A program made the position numbers and the translations under genes. The notes below the pieces were generated by a model. It did not search any database. It was given only the letters and a program-made list of their open reading frames with translations, and was not told where the DNA came from. A stretch of DNA of 64,000 bases from JABJAG01 sp965222215. GTDB taxonomy: Bacteria > Pseudomonadota > Alphaproteobacteria > UBA6615. Below, one piece after another: positions 1 to 8,676 of this stretch (position 1 is the stretch's first letter; the number at the start of each line of letters is the position of its first letter). Location of the stretch: positions 2,728,001-2,792,000 of the forward strand of contig OZ244931.1 of NCBI GenBank assembly GCA_965222215.1, read 5' to 3'.

Positions 1-3000
1 GGACATCGTCCGGCATGCCGCCGCCATTGTCCGACACCGTAATCACGACCTCTCCCGGGCGTAGATCGTCCCCCGGCGTTTCAGGGTCGGTGACGAACGC
101 CGAAAGTTCGATCACGCCCGCGTCGCGGCGCACCTCGGCATCCGGCTTCGAAGCCGGATCCGATGTGTCCTCTTTCAATGCATCGCGCGCGTTCGTCAGG
201 AGGTTGAGAATGACCTGTTCGAGACGGATCGGCTGGCCGCGAACCATCGCCGTACGTTTCGGAATGATGGTGCGGATTTCCACGCCGTCGAGCAGATACT
301 GCTCACGGACCATCGTGGCAGCCGCGCCGACGCTCGCGATCGGATCGAAACGGGTATCGCTGGAGTCGTCCTGGCGGCTGAATACGCGCAGGTGATTGAT
401 GATCGACGCCATCCGCTCGGTCTGGCTTGAAATTCGTTCGAATTCCTCGCGATGGCTGTCGATATCGGCATCGCCTTCCTCCATGAAGATCAGGCTGGAG
501 TCAGCCGCCATGCGGATGATGTTCAACGGCTGGTTCAACTCGTGCGCCATGCTCGCGGCCATTTCACCGAGCAGGGCGAGCTTCGAGGTCTGCACCATCT
601 GGGCCTGGGCGAGCTTGCGCTCGGTGATGTCGCGCCAGATGAGAAGCAGTGCTTCCTCGCCCTGATACTGGAACTCGGCGCCGAGGGCTTCGGCATCGAA
701 CGTCCGGCCGTCGCTTCGCATCGCCCTGAATTCCTCGAAGACAACGCCGTCCTCAAAGCTGGACATGGGTCGCGAGCGGCGCGCGGTCTCGTGGTCATCG
801 GGGTGAACGAAATCGAGCAGGCGGCGTCCGACCAATTCGTCGGATGACGCAACCCCCAGCAGATGCGCACCGGCGGCGTTCACGAACAGGAAACGGCCGC
901 CGGCATGGACCGCGATCATGTCCGGCGATGCTTCCGTCAGGCGGCGATACCGATCCTCGCTCTCCTCGAGAGCGGAGAGCGCCCGGCGCTCGGCCGTAAT
1001 GTCCGTGAACACACAGACCCAGCCGCTGCCTTCGAGCGGGTCCGCGCGCACGAGCAGAATTTGGCGTCCGATACGGGCCACCTCGAACTGGAACGGCATG
1101 CCCTCCGCGAGGCGTTTTTCCAAAGGAAGGCCATTGTCCGCTTCCCCGGCAGCGGCGCGTACGTTTTGCGGATCCGAACCGATGGTCTCCAATATCTCGG
1201 ACAACGTCAGTCCGACAATTGCGGGCTCGTCGCCAACCACGGCCAACCGATCGAGACGCGCGTTGGTCAGCACGGCCCGACCGTCCGGACCGAGCACAAC
1301 CAGTCCCTCGCCCATTCCCTCCAGCGTCGCCTGAAGGAACGTCGTTTTCTCCGCGAGTTCTTCCTGGCCGCGCCGGATATCGGTGATGTCGGTGATCACA
1401 CAAACGGTGCCGCCGTCCGCCGTCCGGCGGCCGAGCAGCTGCACGAACCGCCCGTCGGAGAAAGCGATCTCGCGTGGACTGTCCGGCGCGGCGAACCAGG
1501 TGTTTTGCTCGCCGAGCCACTCTTCGATCCGCCCCTCGACCCCGTCGATCGAACCGCTCTTGGCGCAGCTCTTCATCAACATATCGAAGCGCGTGCCGGC
1601 CACGATGAGCGGATCGGCGCCGGGCAGATACTGGGGCGCGCGGGAGTTCCACAACGTCAGGCGTCCCAGTTCGTCAAACAGGATAAAACCCGCAGGAATG
1701 GATTCGATCGCCTCGAACAGGTGCGATTGCGCCACGCGCGCCCGGTTCTCCGCCCGTACCATCGCCGTGATATCCGAGCCGGTGCCGCGGTAGCCGAGAA
1801 ATATGCCCGTGGGTCCGAAAATCGGCATCCCGTTGATCAGAAAGTGAAAAACGTCGCCGTCGTCTCGCGGGCGCACCGCGCGGACATTGCGAAACGGCTG
1901 GCGCGCCTCCAGAGCGGACACAAGGCGCTCCCACTCACCGGGGTGCTCGATCGAGGGCACGTCGATCAGGCGCTTGCCGATGAGCGTTTCGGGTTTCCGC
2001 CCCGACACCTCCAGGTAACGTCCGCTGACATGGGTGAACCGGCCTTCCGCGTCGAGTTCCCAGGCCCAGTCGGACGCGGCGCTCGTAAAGTCCCGGAACC
2101 GCTGTTCGCTTTCCGAAATCTCCGCCTCGTGTCGTTTGAGGTCCGAGATATCCGAAAAGATGGTCACGAATCCGCCGTCCGCCGTCGACGCGCGGTTCAG
2201 CATCAACCAGCGGCCGTCGGTCAACTCGATCTCGACCGGCAGCTCGCCCGAGCGACAGCGGCGGACAACTTCGCGCGCCCATTCCCGATAGCGGCCGATC
2301 GACGCCCGGATCCGGCCGGTGCGCGACAGCCGCGTGACGAAGTCCTCGAATGTCAGGCCGCCATCCGGCTCGATCTGGGAGTTCGGCAACAGGTTATCGA
2401 ACTTGTTGTTGTGCTCGACGAGCCGGTTGTCCGCGTCGAAAAGGGCAAACGCCTCCGACATACTGTCGAGCGCGCCTTCAAGCCGCGCCTGGGCGTTGGT
2501 GAGTTCCCCGGCAAGCTTCTGGTTTTCGATTCCGAGACGGAACGACTCCGCAAAGCTCCTGTTACCGGCGCGCCCCAGAAGAACCAGGGCGCCGAGGAAA
2601 ACGACGCCGGCCGCTCCCAGCAAGGTGTGGGGCGAAGACGTGCTGACGACCAGAAGGGCTGTGAGCGGTGCGACGAGCGGCAGCACGTAGGCGAGAAGCG
2701 CCGGAAAATAGGGTGCAAAGCTGGCCGCGCCGCCCGCGCCCATCCCCAGAACGAAAATCACGAGGAACGCCTGGATCAGGAAACCTTCGGCCGGGAACAT
2801 GAGCACGGACCCGACACCCCAGATCGCGCCGCTCAGCGCGTAGGCCGCGGGCCAGGCAATCCGCCATCGGGACATGTCTGCCGTACCGGCTGCCATCGCC
2901 TGGTCGAAGCGGTGATACATGGCGACCCGCATTGCGGAACTGAGCCAAACAAGTGCGGCCCAGACGACAAGTATCGATGTCGCGGTTTCACCCCACAACA

Positions 3001-3157
3001 TCACGGCGAGGATGATGCTGTTGACCGGCGGCACGAAGTTGCTGACGCGGCCTTGCCGGTTGAGCGCGACAAGCTGCGCACGCTCCAGCCGGTCGGCGAA
3101 ATCGGCTTCGTCGCTCGCCACCAGCTCGCGTTCAGTCATGTCAGGCATGTCAGTCAT
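1..3157 (-). CDS. Multi-PAS membrane sensor histidine kinase (3' end cut by window)
   Basis: The frame is open from an ATG at 3157 to base 1, so the C-terminus lies outside the window. Three in-frame ATGs lie within 19 bases (3157, 3148, 3139); the first follows a G-rich ribosome-binding site. Roughly residues 30-180 form several hydrophobic segments. About four PAS-type modules follow, with recurring elements such as FSDISDLKRHE, VITDITDIRRG and VFTDITAERR. The H-box reads MAHELNQPLN with the phospho-acceptor His near residue 872, then an N-box NLLTNARDAL and the start of the ATP-binding G-box DNGGGMP. It should autophosphorylate and pass phosphate to a response regulator. A receiver domain after the ATPase domain is possible but not visible. 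The signal sensed is unknown. It lies 72 bases downstream of dgcA on the same strand. Confidence 0.9.
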   Translation of the reverse strand, partial: MTDMPDMTERELVASDEADFADRLERAQLVALNRQGRVSNFVPPVNSIILAVMLWGETATSILVVWAALVWLSSAMRVAMYHRFDQAMAAGTADMSRWRIAWPAAYALSGAIWGVGSVLMFPAEGFLIQAFLVIFVLGMGAGGAASFAPYFPALLAYVLPLVAPLTALLVVSTSSPHTLLGAAGVVFLGALVLLGRAGNRSFAESFRLGIENQKLAGELTNAQARLEGALDSMSEAFALFDADNRLVEHNNKFDNLLPNSQIEPDGGLTFEDFVTRLSRTGRIRASIGRYREWAREVVRRCRSGELPVEIELTDGRWLMLNRASTADGGFVTIFSDISDLKRHEAEISESEQRFRDFTSAASDWAWELDAEGRFTHVSGRYLEVSGRKPETLIGKRLIDVPSIEHPGEWERLVSALEARQPFRNVRAVRPRDDGDVFHFLINGMPIFGPTGIFLGYRGTGSDITAMVRAENRARVAQSHLFEAIESIPAGFILFDELGRLTLWNSRAPQYLPGADPLIVAGTRFDMLMKSCAKSGSIDGVEGRIEEWLGEQNTWFAAPDSPREIAFSDGRFVQLLGRRTADGGTVCVITDITDIRRGQEELAEKTTFLQATLEGMGEGLVVLGPDGRAVLTNARLDRLAVVGDEPAIVGLTLSEILETIGSDPQNVRAAAGEADNGLPLEKRLAEGMPFQFEVARIGRQILLVRADPLEGSGWVCVFTDITAERRALSALEESEDRYRRLTEASPDMIAVHAGGRFLFVNAAGAHLLGVASSDELVGRRLLDFVHPDDHETARRSRPMSSFEDGVVFEEFRAMRSDGRTFDAEALGAEFQYQGEEALLLIWRDITERKLAQAQMVQTSKLALLGEMAASMAHELNQPLNIIRMAADSSLIFMEEGDADIDSHREEFERISSQTERMASIINHLRVFSRQDDSSDTRFDPIASVGAAATMVREQYLLDGVEIRTIIPKRTAMVRGQPIRLEQVILNLLTNARDALKEDTSDPASKPDAEVRRDAGVIELSAFVTDPETPGDDLRPGEVVITVSDNGGGMPDDV

Positions 3158-3229
3158 GCGGCGGCCCCCTACGCGCCCCGTGGGGCAAACGTTTCCGCCA
3201 AATCATTGAATCATACGGCGAAGAGCATG

Positions 3230-4210
3230 TCAGCCCCACAACTCAGGCGGGGGCGGCGACAAGGTGCTCCGGTTTTCCGCCATAGGCGGGTCACGATCTC
3301 CCGCCAAAAGCAGCGGTCCGTCCAGATCGACGAAACCAGCACTCTGGGCCACGAGAAACGCCGGCGCCATGGCGAGGCTGGTCCCGACCATGCAGCCGAC
3401 CATGATGTCGAACCCCAGCGCGCGCGCCGCGCCGGCCACTTGCAGCGCTTCGGTGAGCCCGCCGGTCTTGTCCAGCTTGATGTTTACAACGTCATACCTG
3501 CCGGCCAGAGCGTCGAGGCTGGCGGAATCGTGGAAGGATTCGTCTGCGCACACGGGGATGGGGCGGGGCAGGTCGGCCAAAGCATCGTCGTCACCCGCCG
3601 GGAACGGTTGCTCGATAAGCGCAACCCCCATGTCCTCGAAAGCCGCAACGCACGCCGTATAGGCATCGACATCCCAGGCCTCGTTGGCATCGACGATCAG
3701 CCGCGCATCGGGTGCCGCATTGCGCACCGCCGTCACGCGCGCCAGATCGCCCGAACCGGTCAGCTTCAGCTTGAGCAGCGGGCGATCGGCGTTTTCGGCA
3801 GCCGCGGCCGCCATCGCGTCCGGCGTGTCGACGCTGAGCGTGAAAGCCGTTGTCACAGGCGCGGGTTCCGCCAACCCGGCACGCGCCCAGGCCGGCGTCC
3901 CCGATGCCTTGGCCTCGAAGTCCCACAGGGCGCAATCGAGCGCATTGCGCGCAGCACCCGGCGGCAGGCGGTCCTGCAATTGCGCGCGGGTCATGCCCGC
4001 CGCGACATCGTCGGCGCAGGCGAGAATCGCCGCGAGCACCGATTCCGGCGTCTCGTCGTAACGCGCGTTCGGGCCGCACTCGCCGCGTCCGACCACATCG
4101 CCGTCCGTCAGCGTCGCGGTGACGACGATCGTCTCCATCTTGGTGCCGCGCGAGATCGTGAAATGGCGGCGCAGCGGAAACGCCTCGATCGCCGCTGTCA
4201 GGTCGGGCAT
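3230..4210 (-). CDS. dgcA: N-acetyl-D-glutamate racemase / dipeptide-epimerase family protein
   Basis: A 326-residue enolase-superfamily protein of the muconate-lactonizing/dipeptide epimerase type. Visible catalytic elements are the KxK motif at about K147/K149 (LLKLKLTG), metal ligands D174 (VDANE), E200 (IEQP) and D223 (CADES), and the opposing lysine in NIKLDKTGG (about K245 or K248). This family was once called L-Ala-D/L-Glu epimerase. Next to a DUF1611 gene it is better read as DgcA, which racemizes N-acetyl-D-glutamate to the L form. It starts four bases after the dgcN stop, so the two are co-transcribed and probably translationally coupled. The alternative, an Ala-Glu epimerase for murein peptide recycling, cannot be excluded from sequence alone. 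Confidence 0.82.
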   Translation of the reverse strand: MPDLTAAIEAFPLRRHFTISRGTKMETIVVTATLTDGDVVGRGECGPNARYDETPESVLAAILACADDVAAGMTRAQLQDRLPPGAARNALDCALWDFEAKASGTPAWARAGLAEPAPVTTAFTLSVDTPDAMAAAAAENADRPLLKLKLTGSGDLARVTAVRNAAPDARLIVDANEAWDVDAYTACVAAFEDMGVALIEQPFPAGDDDALADLPRPIPVCADESFHDSASLDALAGRYDVVNIKLDKTGGLTEALQVAGAARALGFDIMVGCMVGTSLAMAPAFLVAQSAGFVDLDGPLLLAGDRDPPMAENRSTLSPPPPELWG

Positions 4211-4214
4211 GCGC

Positions 4215-5222
4215 TCAGATCGCTTCCAGCGCGTCCGCGATCGGCCCGACGCCGTCGCGCACCGGATCGACCGCGGGCATCGCGAAGCGGTCCGACAGTT
4301 CCCCGAGCAGGGCCGCCCGCGCCTCGTCGGTCTCCATGGCCGACGTGTTCACCGCGATGCCAACGCAACGCGCATCGGCGTTGGTCAGCCGCGCGGCCGC
4401 CAGGTGCCCCTCGATACACGCGCCGATGTCGGGCAGGGGCTGGTGCGGCAGCCCGCGCATATGGGTCCGGGTCGGCTCGTGGCACAGGATCAATGCGTCC
4501 GGCTGCGCGCCGTGCACGAGCCCCATGGTCACGCCGGCATAGGACGGGTGGAACAGCGAGCCCTGCCCTTCGACAAGGTCCCAGTGATCGGGGTCGTTGG
4601 CCGGCGCCAGCCACTCCGTGGCGCCCGAAATAAAATCCGATATCACGGCATCGACCGACACGCCCGACCCGGCAATGAAAATCCCGGTTTGCCCGGTCGC
4701 GCGGAAATCGCATGCGAGGCCGCGCGTGGTCATTTCCTGCTCCATCGCCAGCGCCGCGTACATCTTTCCCACCGAGCAGTCCGTTCCCACCGCCAGCAAG
4801 CGCTTGCCCGCGCGCGGCGCGCCGGTGCCCACCTCGAAGGTCCTGTCCGGGTGGCGCACGTCGAAGATCGAGCGGCCGTTGGCCTCGGCCGCATCGGCCA
4901 CCTGCGGGATGTCGGCGACGCGCGCATGCAGGCCGGACGCGACATCCATGCCCGCGTCCAGCGCCTCGACGATGGTCGCGATCCAGCTTTCACCGATGAC
5001 GCCGCCGCGATTGGCCACGCCGATCACCAGGGAGCGCACGCCGGCATCCGCCGCTTCGGCGACCGTCATGTCCGGCAGGCCCAGATCGGCGTTGCAGCCC
5101 GGCAGGCGCAGCTGGCCCAGGCACCAGTCACGGCGCCAGTGGACGATCCCGTGGGCCGTCTTGGCCGCAAGCTGGTCGGCGGCATCGCCGAGAAACATCA
5201 GATATGGATGCGCAATCTTCAT
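4215..5222 (-). CDS. dgcN: D-glutamate N-acetyltransferase DgcN (DUF1611 family)
   Basis: A 335-residue DUF1611 protein. The N-terminus MKIAHPYLMFLGDA is typical of the family, so the ATG at 5222 is preferred over an in-frame ATG at 5237; AAGGG lies just upstream. A P-loop-like segment GTDCSVGKMYAALAME lies mid-protein. A conserved core follows (RATGQTGIFIAGSGVSVDAV), then GQGSLFHPSYAGVTMGLVHG. Members of this family acetylate D-glutamate in the first step of the DgcN-DgcA route found in marine Proteobacteria; the racemase gene is immediately downstream. The gene is divergent from a gamma-glutamyltransferase gene across 87 bases, which suggests shared regulation. The precise reaction here is inferred from family and partner. 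Confidence 0.82.
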   Translation of the reverse strand: MKIAHPYLMFLGDAADQLAAKTAHGIVHWRRDWCLGQLRLPGCNADLGLPDMTVAEAADAGVRSLVIGVANRGGVIGESWIATIVEALDAGMDVASGLHARVADIPQVADAAEANGRSIFDVRHPDRTFEVGTGAPRAGKRLLAVGTDCSVGKMYAALAMEQEMTTRGLACDFRATGQTGIFIAGSGVSVDAVISDFISGATEWLAPANDPDHWDLVEGQGSLFHPSYAGVTMGLVHGAQPDALILCHEPTRTHMRGLPHQPLPDIGACIEGHLAAARLTNADARCVGIAVNTSAMETDEARAALLGELSDRFAMPAVDPVRDGVGPIADALEAI

Positions 5223-5248
5223 GCCCTTAACCCTCATCCCGTGCGCGG

Positions 5249-5278
5249 TTGCTGGCGCGACCGGGGGCCCGCTATTGT
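5249..5278 (+). promoter_or_regulatory. Candidate promoter of the gamma-glutamyltransferase/MATE operon
   Basis: TTGCTG at 5249-5254 and TATTGT at 5273-5278 are separated by 18 bases and lie 31 bases before the ATG at 5310. Each hexamer matches the sigma-70 consensus at four of six positions. It sits in the 87-base divergent gap with dgcN, so an operator here could control both directions. This is a consensus match only. Confidence 0.3.
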
Positions 5279-5309
5279 CCGAAACTCATCATCGCAAAGG
5301 TCTTGCCCC

Positions 5310-7136
5310 ATGTTTACCACACGCCCGGAAATCCGTGGCACCCACGGAATGGTCGCCTCGACCCACTACCTGGCGACCATGGCCGGGTGGCGCATGCTGG
5401 AAATCGGCGGCAACGCGTTCGACGCGGCCGTGGCGACGGGCCTCGCGCTGCAGATCGTCCACCCCTACCAGAACGGCCCCGGCGGCGACCTGCCGATCGT
5501 GTTTCATGATGCGAAGTCCGGAAAGACGAGGGTGATCTGCGGCCAGGGCGTGGCCCCGCAGGCGGCCACCATCGACACCTACCGGAGTCTCGGCCTGGAT
5601 CTCGTGCCGGGCACCGGGCTGCTCGCGCCCTGTGTCCCGGGTGCGTTCGGTGCGTGGATGCTGCTGCTGCGCGACCATGGCCGTCTGCCGTTGCGCGAGG
5701 TGATGTCGCCCGCCATCGCCTATGCGCGCGACGGCTACGCCGTGGTGCCGATGATGCGGACCATTATCGAGGGCGTGGCGGAACTCTTCCGCACCGCCTG
5801 GCCGACATCGGCCGAGACCTGGCTGCCCCGCGGCAACGTGCCCGAGGTCGGCGCGATGCATCGGACGCCCGTCATCGCCGCGACCTACCAGCGTGTGCTG
5901 GACGAGGCGGAGGCCGCCGGCGGCGACCGGGACGACACGATCGAGGCGGCGCGAAAGGTCTTCTACGAAGGCTTCGTCGCCGAGGAGATCGACCGGTTCT
6001 GCCGCGAGACCGAGTGGCTCGATTCATCCGGCGAGGTCCATGGCGGTCTGCTGACCGGCGACGACATGGCCAACTGGCGCGCCACGGTCGAGGACCCCGC
6101 CACGTACGACTATGCGGGCTACACGCTGTGCAAGCCCGGCGTCTGGAGCCAGGGGCCGGTCTTCCTGCAGCAACTGGCCCTGCTCAACGGCTTCGATATT
6201 GCCGGCATGGACCCGTTGGGACCGGACTTCGTCCACACCCAGGTCGAGTGCGCAAAGCTGGCGCTCGCGGACCGGGAAGCCTGGTATGGCGACCCGGCGG
6301 TCAACGATGTGCCGCTGGAGACGCTTTTGTCGCCCGCCTATAACGACGCCCGGCGCGCGATGGTCGGCGAGACGGCGTCCACCGAATTCCTGCCGGGATC
6401 GCCCGACGGGCGAACCCCGAAGCTCGCCGAGTTCACGATCCTCGATCCCAACGCCGAAACGGCGCCCGGCGCGGGAGAACCGAACGCGGCCCCGACCGCA
6501 TCACAGGCGGGGGTCGGCGAGCCCAACGCGGCCTCCAATTCGGATGGCGACACGGTCCACTGCGATGCCGCGGACAGCGAGGGCAACATGGTCGCCTGCA
6601 TGCCCTCGGGCGGCTGGCTGCAATCCTCGCCGACAATCCCGTCGCTCGGTTTCTGCCTGGGCACGCGGGCCCAGATGTTCTGGCTGCAGGAAGGCTATCC
6701 GACCAGCCTGCGCCCCGGCATCCGGCCCCGCACGACCCTGAGCCCCACCATGGCGCTCCGCGACGGGGAACCTGTGCTCGCTTTTGGCACGCCCGGCGGC
6801 GACGCCCAGGACCAGTGGGGCCTCAGCATGCTGCTGCGGCATATCCACCACGGCTACAACCTTCAGGCCGCCATCGACGCACCCAACTTCCACACGGATC
6901 ACCTGCCTTCCAGCTTCTACCCGCGTACGTTCCAGCCTGCGGAAGTAAAGGCCGAGAGCCGGTTGCCGCAAGCGACCATCGACGAGCTGCGCCGGCGCGG
7001 GCACCGCATCACCGTGGTCGGTGACTGGGCGCTGGGCCGCATGGTCGCTGTCGGGCGCGAGCGCAACGACGACGGCTGGTTCCTGAAAGGCGCCGCCCAT
7101 CCGCGCTTTCAGGAGGCCTACGCGGTCGGCCGGTAG
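5310..7136 (+). CDS. Gamma-glutamyltransferase family protein
   Basis: A 608-residue Ntn-hydrolase of the gamma-glutamyltranspeptidase family. The N-terminal large subunit carries GTHGMVASTHYLATMAGWRM and NGPGGDLP. The catalytic, self-cleaving threonine is about T415 in DTVHCDAADSEGNMV. The C-terminal small subunit has PTMALRDGEPVLAFGTPGGD. There is no obvious signal peptide, so it is probably cytoplasmic. The segment just before T415 is a low-complexity linker containing the near-repeat GAGEPNAA / GVGEPNAA. The ATG at 5310 follows an AAAGG-like site; the frame stays open far upstream but the family N-terminus begins here. It is divergent from dgcN-dgcA and 18 bases upstream of a MATE gene. 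It probably hydrolyses gamma-glutamyl amides; the specific substrate is unknown. Confidence 0.88.
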   Translation: MFTTRPEIRGTHGMVASTHYLATMAGWRMLEIGGNAFDAAVATGLALQIVHPYQNGPGGDLPIVFHDAKSGKTRVICGQGVAPQAATIDTYRSLGLDLVPGTGLLAPCVPGAFGAWMLLLRDHGRLPLREVMSPAIAYARDGYAVVPMMRTIIEGVAELFRTAWPTSAETWLPRGNVPEVGAMHRTPVIAATYQRVLDEAEAAGGDRDDTIEAARKVFYEGFVAEEIDRFCRETEWLDSSGEVHGGLLTGDDMANWRATVEDPATYDYAGYTLCKPGVWSQGPVFLQQLALLNGFDIAGMDPLGPDFVHTQVECAKLALADREAWYGDPAVNDVPLETLLSPAYNDARRAMVGETASTEFLPGSPDGRTPKLAEFTILDPNAETAPGAGEPNAAPTASQAGVGEPNAASNSDGDTVHCDAADSEGNMVACMPSGGWLQSSPTIPSLGFCLGTRAQMFWLQEGYPTSLRPGIRPRTTLSPTMALRDGEPVLAFGTPGGDAQDQWGLSMLLRHIHHGYNLQAAIDAPNFHTDHLPSSFYPRTFQPAEVKAESRLPQATIDELRRRGHRITVVGDWALGRMVAVGRERNDDGWFLKGAAHPRFQEAYAVGR

Positions 7137-7154
7137 GCGGGCCGGGCGCACGAC

Positions 7155-8543
7155 ATGGCCTCCGATGCGCCGGAAGCGCCCGACACGAACGCACTGACCG
7201 ACCGGCTCCGCCGGGGGCCGTATGGACGCATCTGGGCCCTGTCCTGGCCGTCGATCCTGTCCAACCTGACCGTCCCCATGCTCGGCGCCGTCGACACGGC
7301 GGTCATGGGCCACCTGCCCGATCCGGCCTATGTCGGCGGGGTCGCGGTGGGCGCGATGGTTTTCTCGTTCCTGTACTGGGGTTTCGGCTTCCTGCGCATG
7401 GGCACGATGGGCTTCGTCGCCCAGGCACGGGGGCGCGAGGACGGCGATGAAATTCGCGCGGCCCTGGCCCGCGCGCTGCTCGTCGGCCTGACCGCGGCCT
7501 GCATCCTGATGCTGGCGCAAACGCCCCTGCGGTTTCTGGCGCTCGGTATCGTCGAAGCCGCTCCGACCGTGGAAACCTTCGCGGGTGCCTATTTCGATAC
7601 CCGAATCTGGGGCGCGCCGGCCACGCTGGCCAACTACGCGGTGCTCGCATGGCTGCTCGCGATGCAGTACGCGCGCGCCGCCCTCTTCACCCAGATCGTC
7701 GTCAATGGCCTCAACGCCGCGCTCGATATCTGGTTCGTGGTCGAGCTTGGTTGGGGAGTCGAGGGCGTCGCATTGGCGACCGTCATTGCCCAATACACCG
7801 GCGCGATCCTGGGCTTCGCGATCATCGCGCGGCGGATGCGCGGAATCGCGGGAACATGGTCATGGGCGCAGATTTTCGATGTGCGGGAACTGATCGCGCT
7901 GTTCCGGGTCAGCCGCGATATCTTCCTGCGCACACTCGCCATGATTTTCGCCTGGTCGCTGTTGACCTGGACCGGGGCAAAGCTGGGCACCACAGTGCTC
8001 GCGGCGAACGCGCTGCTGATGAACTTCCAGTCGTTCCTCGCCCATGGCCTGGACGGGTTCGCACATGCGACGTCGGCGCTTGTCGGCGAGGCCGTGGGCG
8101 CGCGCAACCGGCGTTTGCTGCGCGACACCGTAACCGCCGCCACATTCATGGCCGCATGCGTGGCCCTCGGATACACCCTCGTCTACGGACTATTCGGCAC
8201 GCATCTTCTCGCTGTCCTGACGGACATCCCGGAACTGCGCGCCTTCGCCGGCGAACACCTGATCTGGATGGCGCTCTCGCCGGTCCTGTCGGTTTGGGCA
8301 TACCAGCTCGACGGCATCTTTATCGGTGCGACCCGCGCGGCAGAAATGCGCAACGCCATGCTGGTGTCGGTCGCGATCTACACCGCTGCCATGTTTACCC
8401 TGCCGCAGTGGCTCGGGAATCATGGCCTTTGGGCATCGGTGATGCTGTTCATGGTCGTGCGGGCGCTCACCCTCGCGACACGCTATCCCCGTGTCGAAGC
8501 CATGCTCTCGAAATCGCCACAAAGCGCTGATACTCCAACATAA
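7155..8543 (+). CDS. MATE family efflux transporter (DinF-like)
   Basis: A 462-residue protein with about twelve hydrophobic helices. MATE family features include SWPSILSNLTVPMLGAVDTA near the N-terminus and the matching second-half segment SWSLLTWTGAKLGTTVLAAN. These transporters export organic cations or drugs in exchange for Na+ or H+. The closest type is DinF-like, judging from the short N-terminus and the FLRMGTMGFVAQARG motif. It starts 18 bases after the gamma-glutamyltransferase stop and is probably in the same transcript, so its cargo might be a glutamyl compound or peptide. That link is inference from position only. No strong ribosome-binding site is seen. Confidence 0.88.
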   Translation: MASDAPEAPDTNALTDRLRRGPYGRIWALSWPSILSNLTVPMLGAVDTAVMGHLPDPAYVGGVAVGAMVFSFLYWGFGFLRMGTMGFVAQARGREDGDEIRAALARALLVGLTAACILMLAQTPLRFLALGIVEAAPTVETFAGAYFDTRIWGAPATLANYAVLAWLLAMQYARAALFTQIVVNGLNAALDIWFVVELGWGVEGVALATVIAQYTGAILGFAIIARRMRGIAGTWSWAQIFDVRELIALFRVSRDIFLRTLAMIFAWSLLTWTGAKLGTTVLAANALLMNFQSFLAHGLDGFAHATSALVGEAVGARNRRLLRDTVTAATFMAACVALGYTLVYGLFGTHLLAVLTDIPELRAFAGEHLIWMALSPVLSVWAYQLDGIFIGATRAAEMRNAMLVSVAIYTAAMFTLPQWLGNHGLWASVMLFMVVRALTLATRYPRVEAMLSKSPQSADTPT

Positions 8544-8570
8544 ATTTTACCAGGCACACTCACAGCGAGG

Positions 8571-8600
8571 TTGACATGCTGACGAGCCGTGCCGCATTTT
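8571..8600 (+). promoter_or_regulatory. Candidate promoter of the M23 endopeptidase gene
   Basis: A perfect TTGACA at 8571-8576 is followed, after 18 bases, by the weak -10-like CATTTT at 8595-8600. The pair lies about 75 bases upstream of the GTG start at 8677, in the 133-base gap after the MATE gene. The -35 is strong and the -10 poor, so confidence is limited. Confidence 0.35.
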
Positions 8601-8676
8601 CCGCCTGTGTCGGTGGATTGAGGAATTGATTCACCGGCATTTGATTCGTGTCTGGGGTTTGAGCAGAGGTTTTGGC

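Noticed and set aside
863..4633. Long open frame on the plus strand across the kinase and dgcA
   Set aside because: It is antisense to clear genes and rich in Arg/His/Gln of the kind produced by reverse reading of GC-rich codons.
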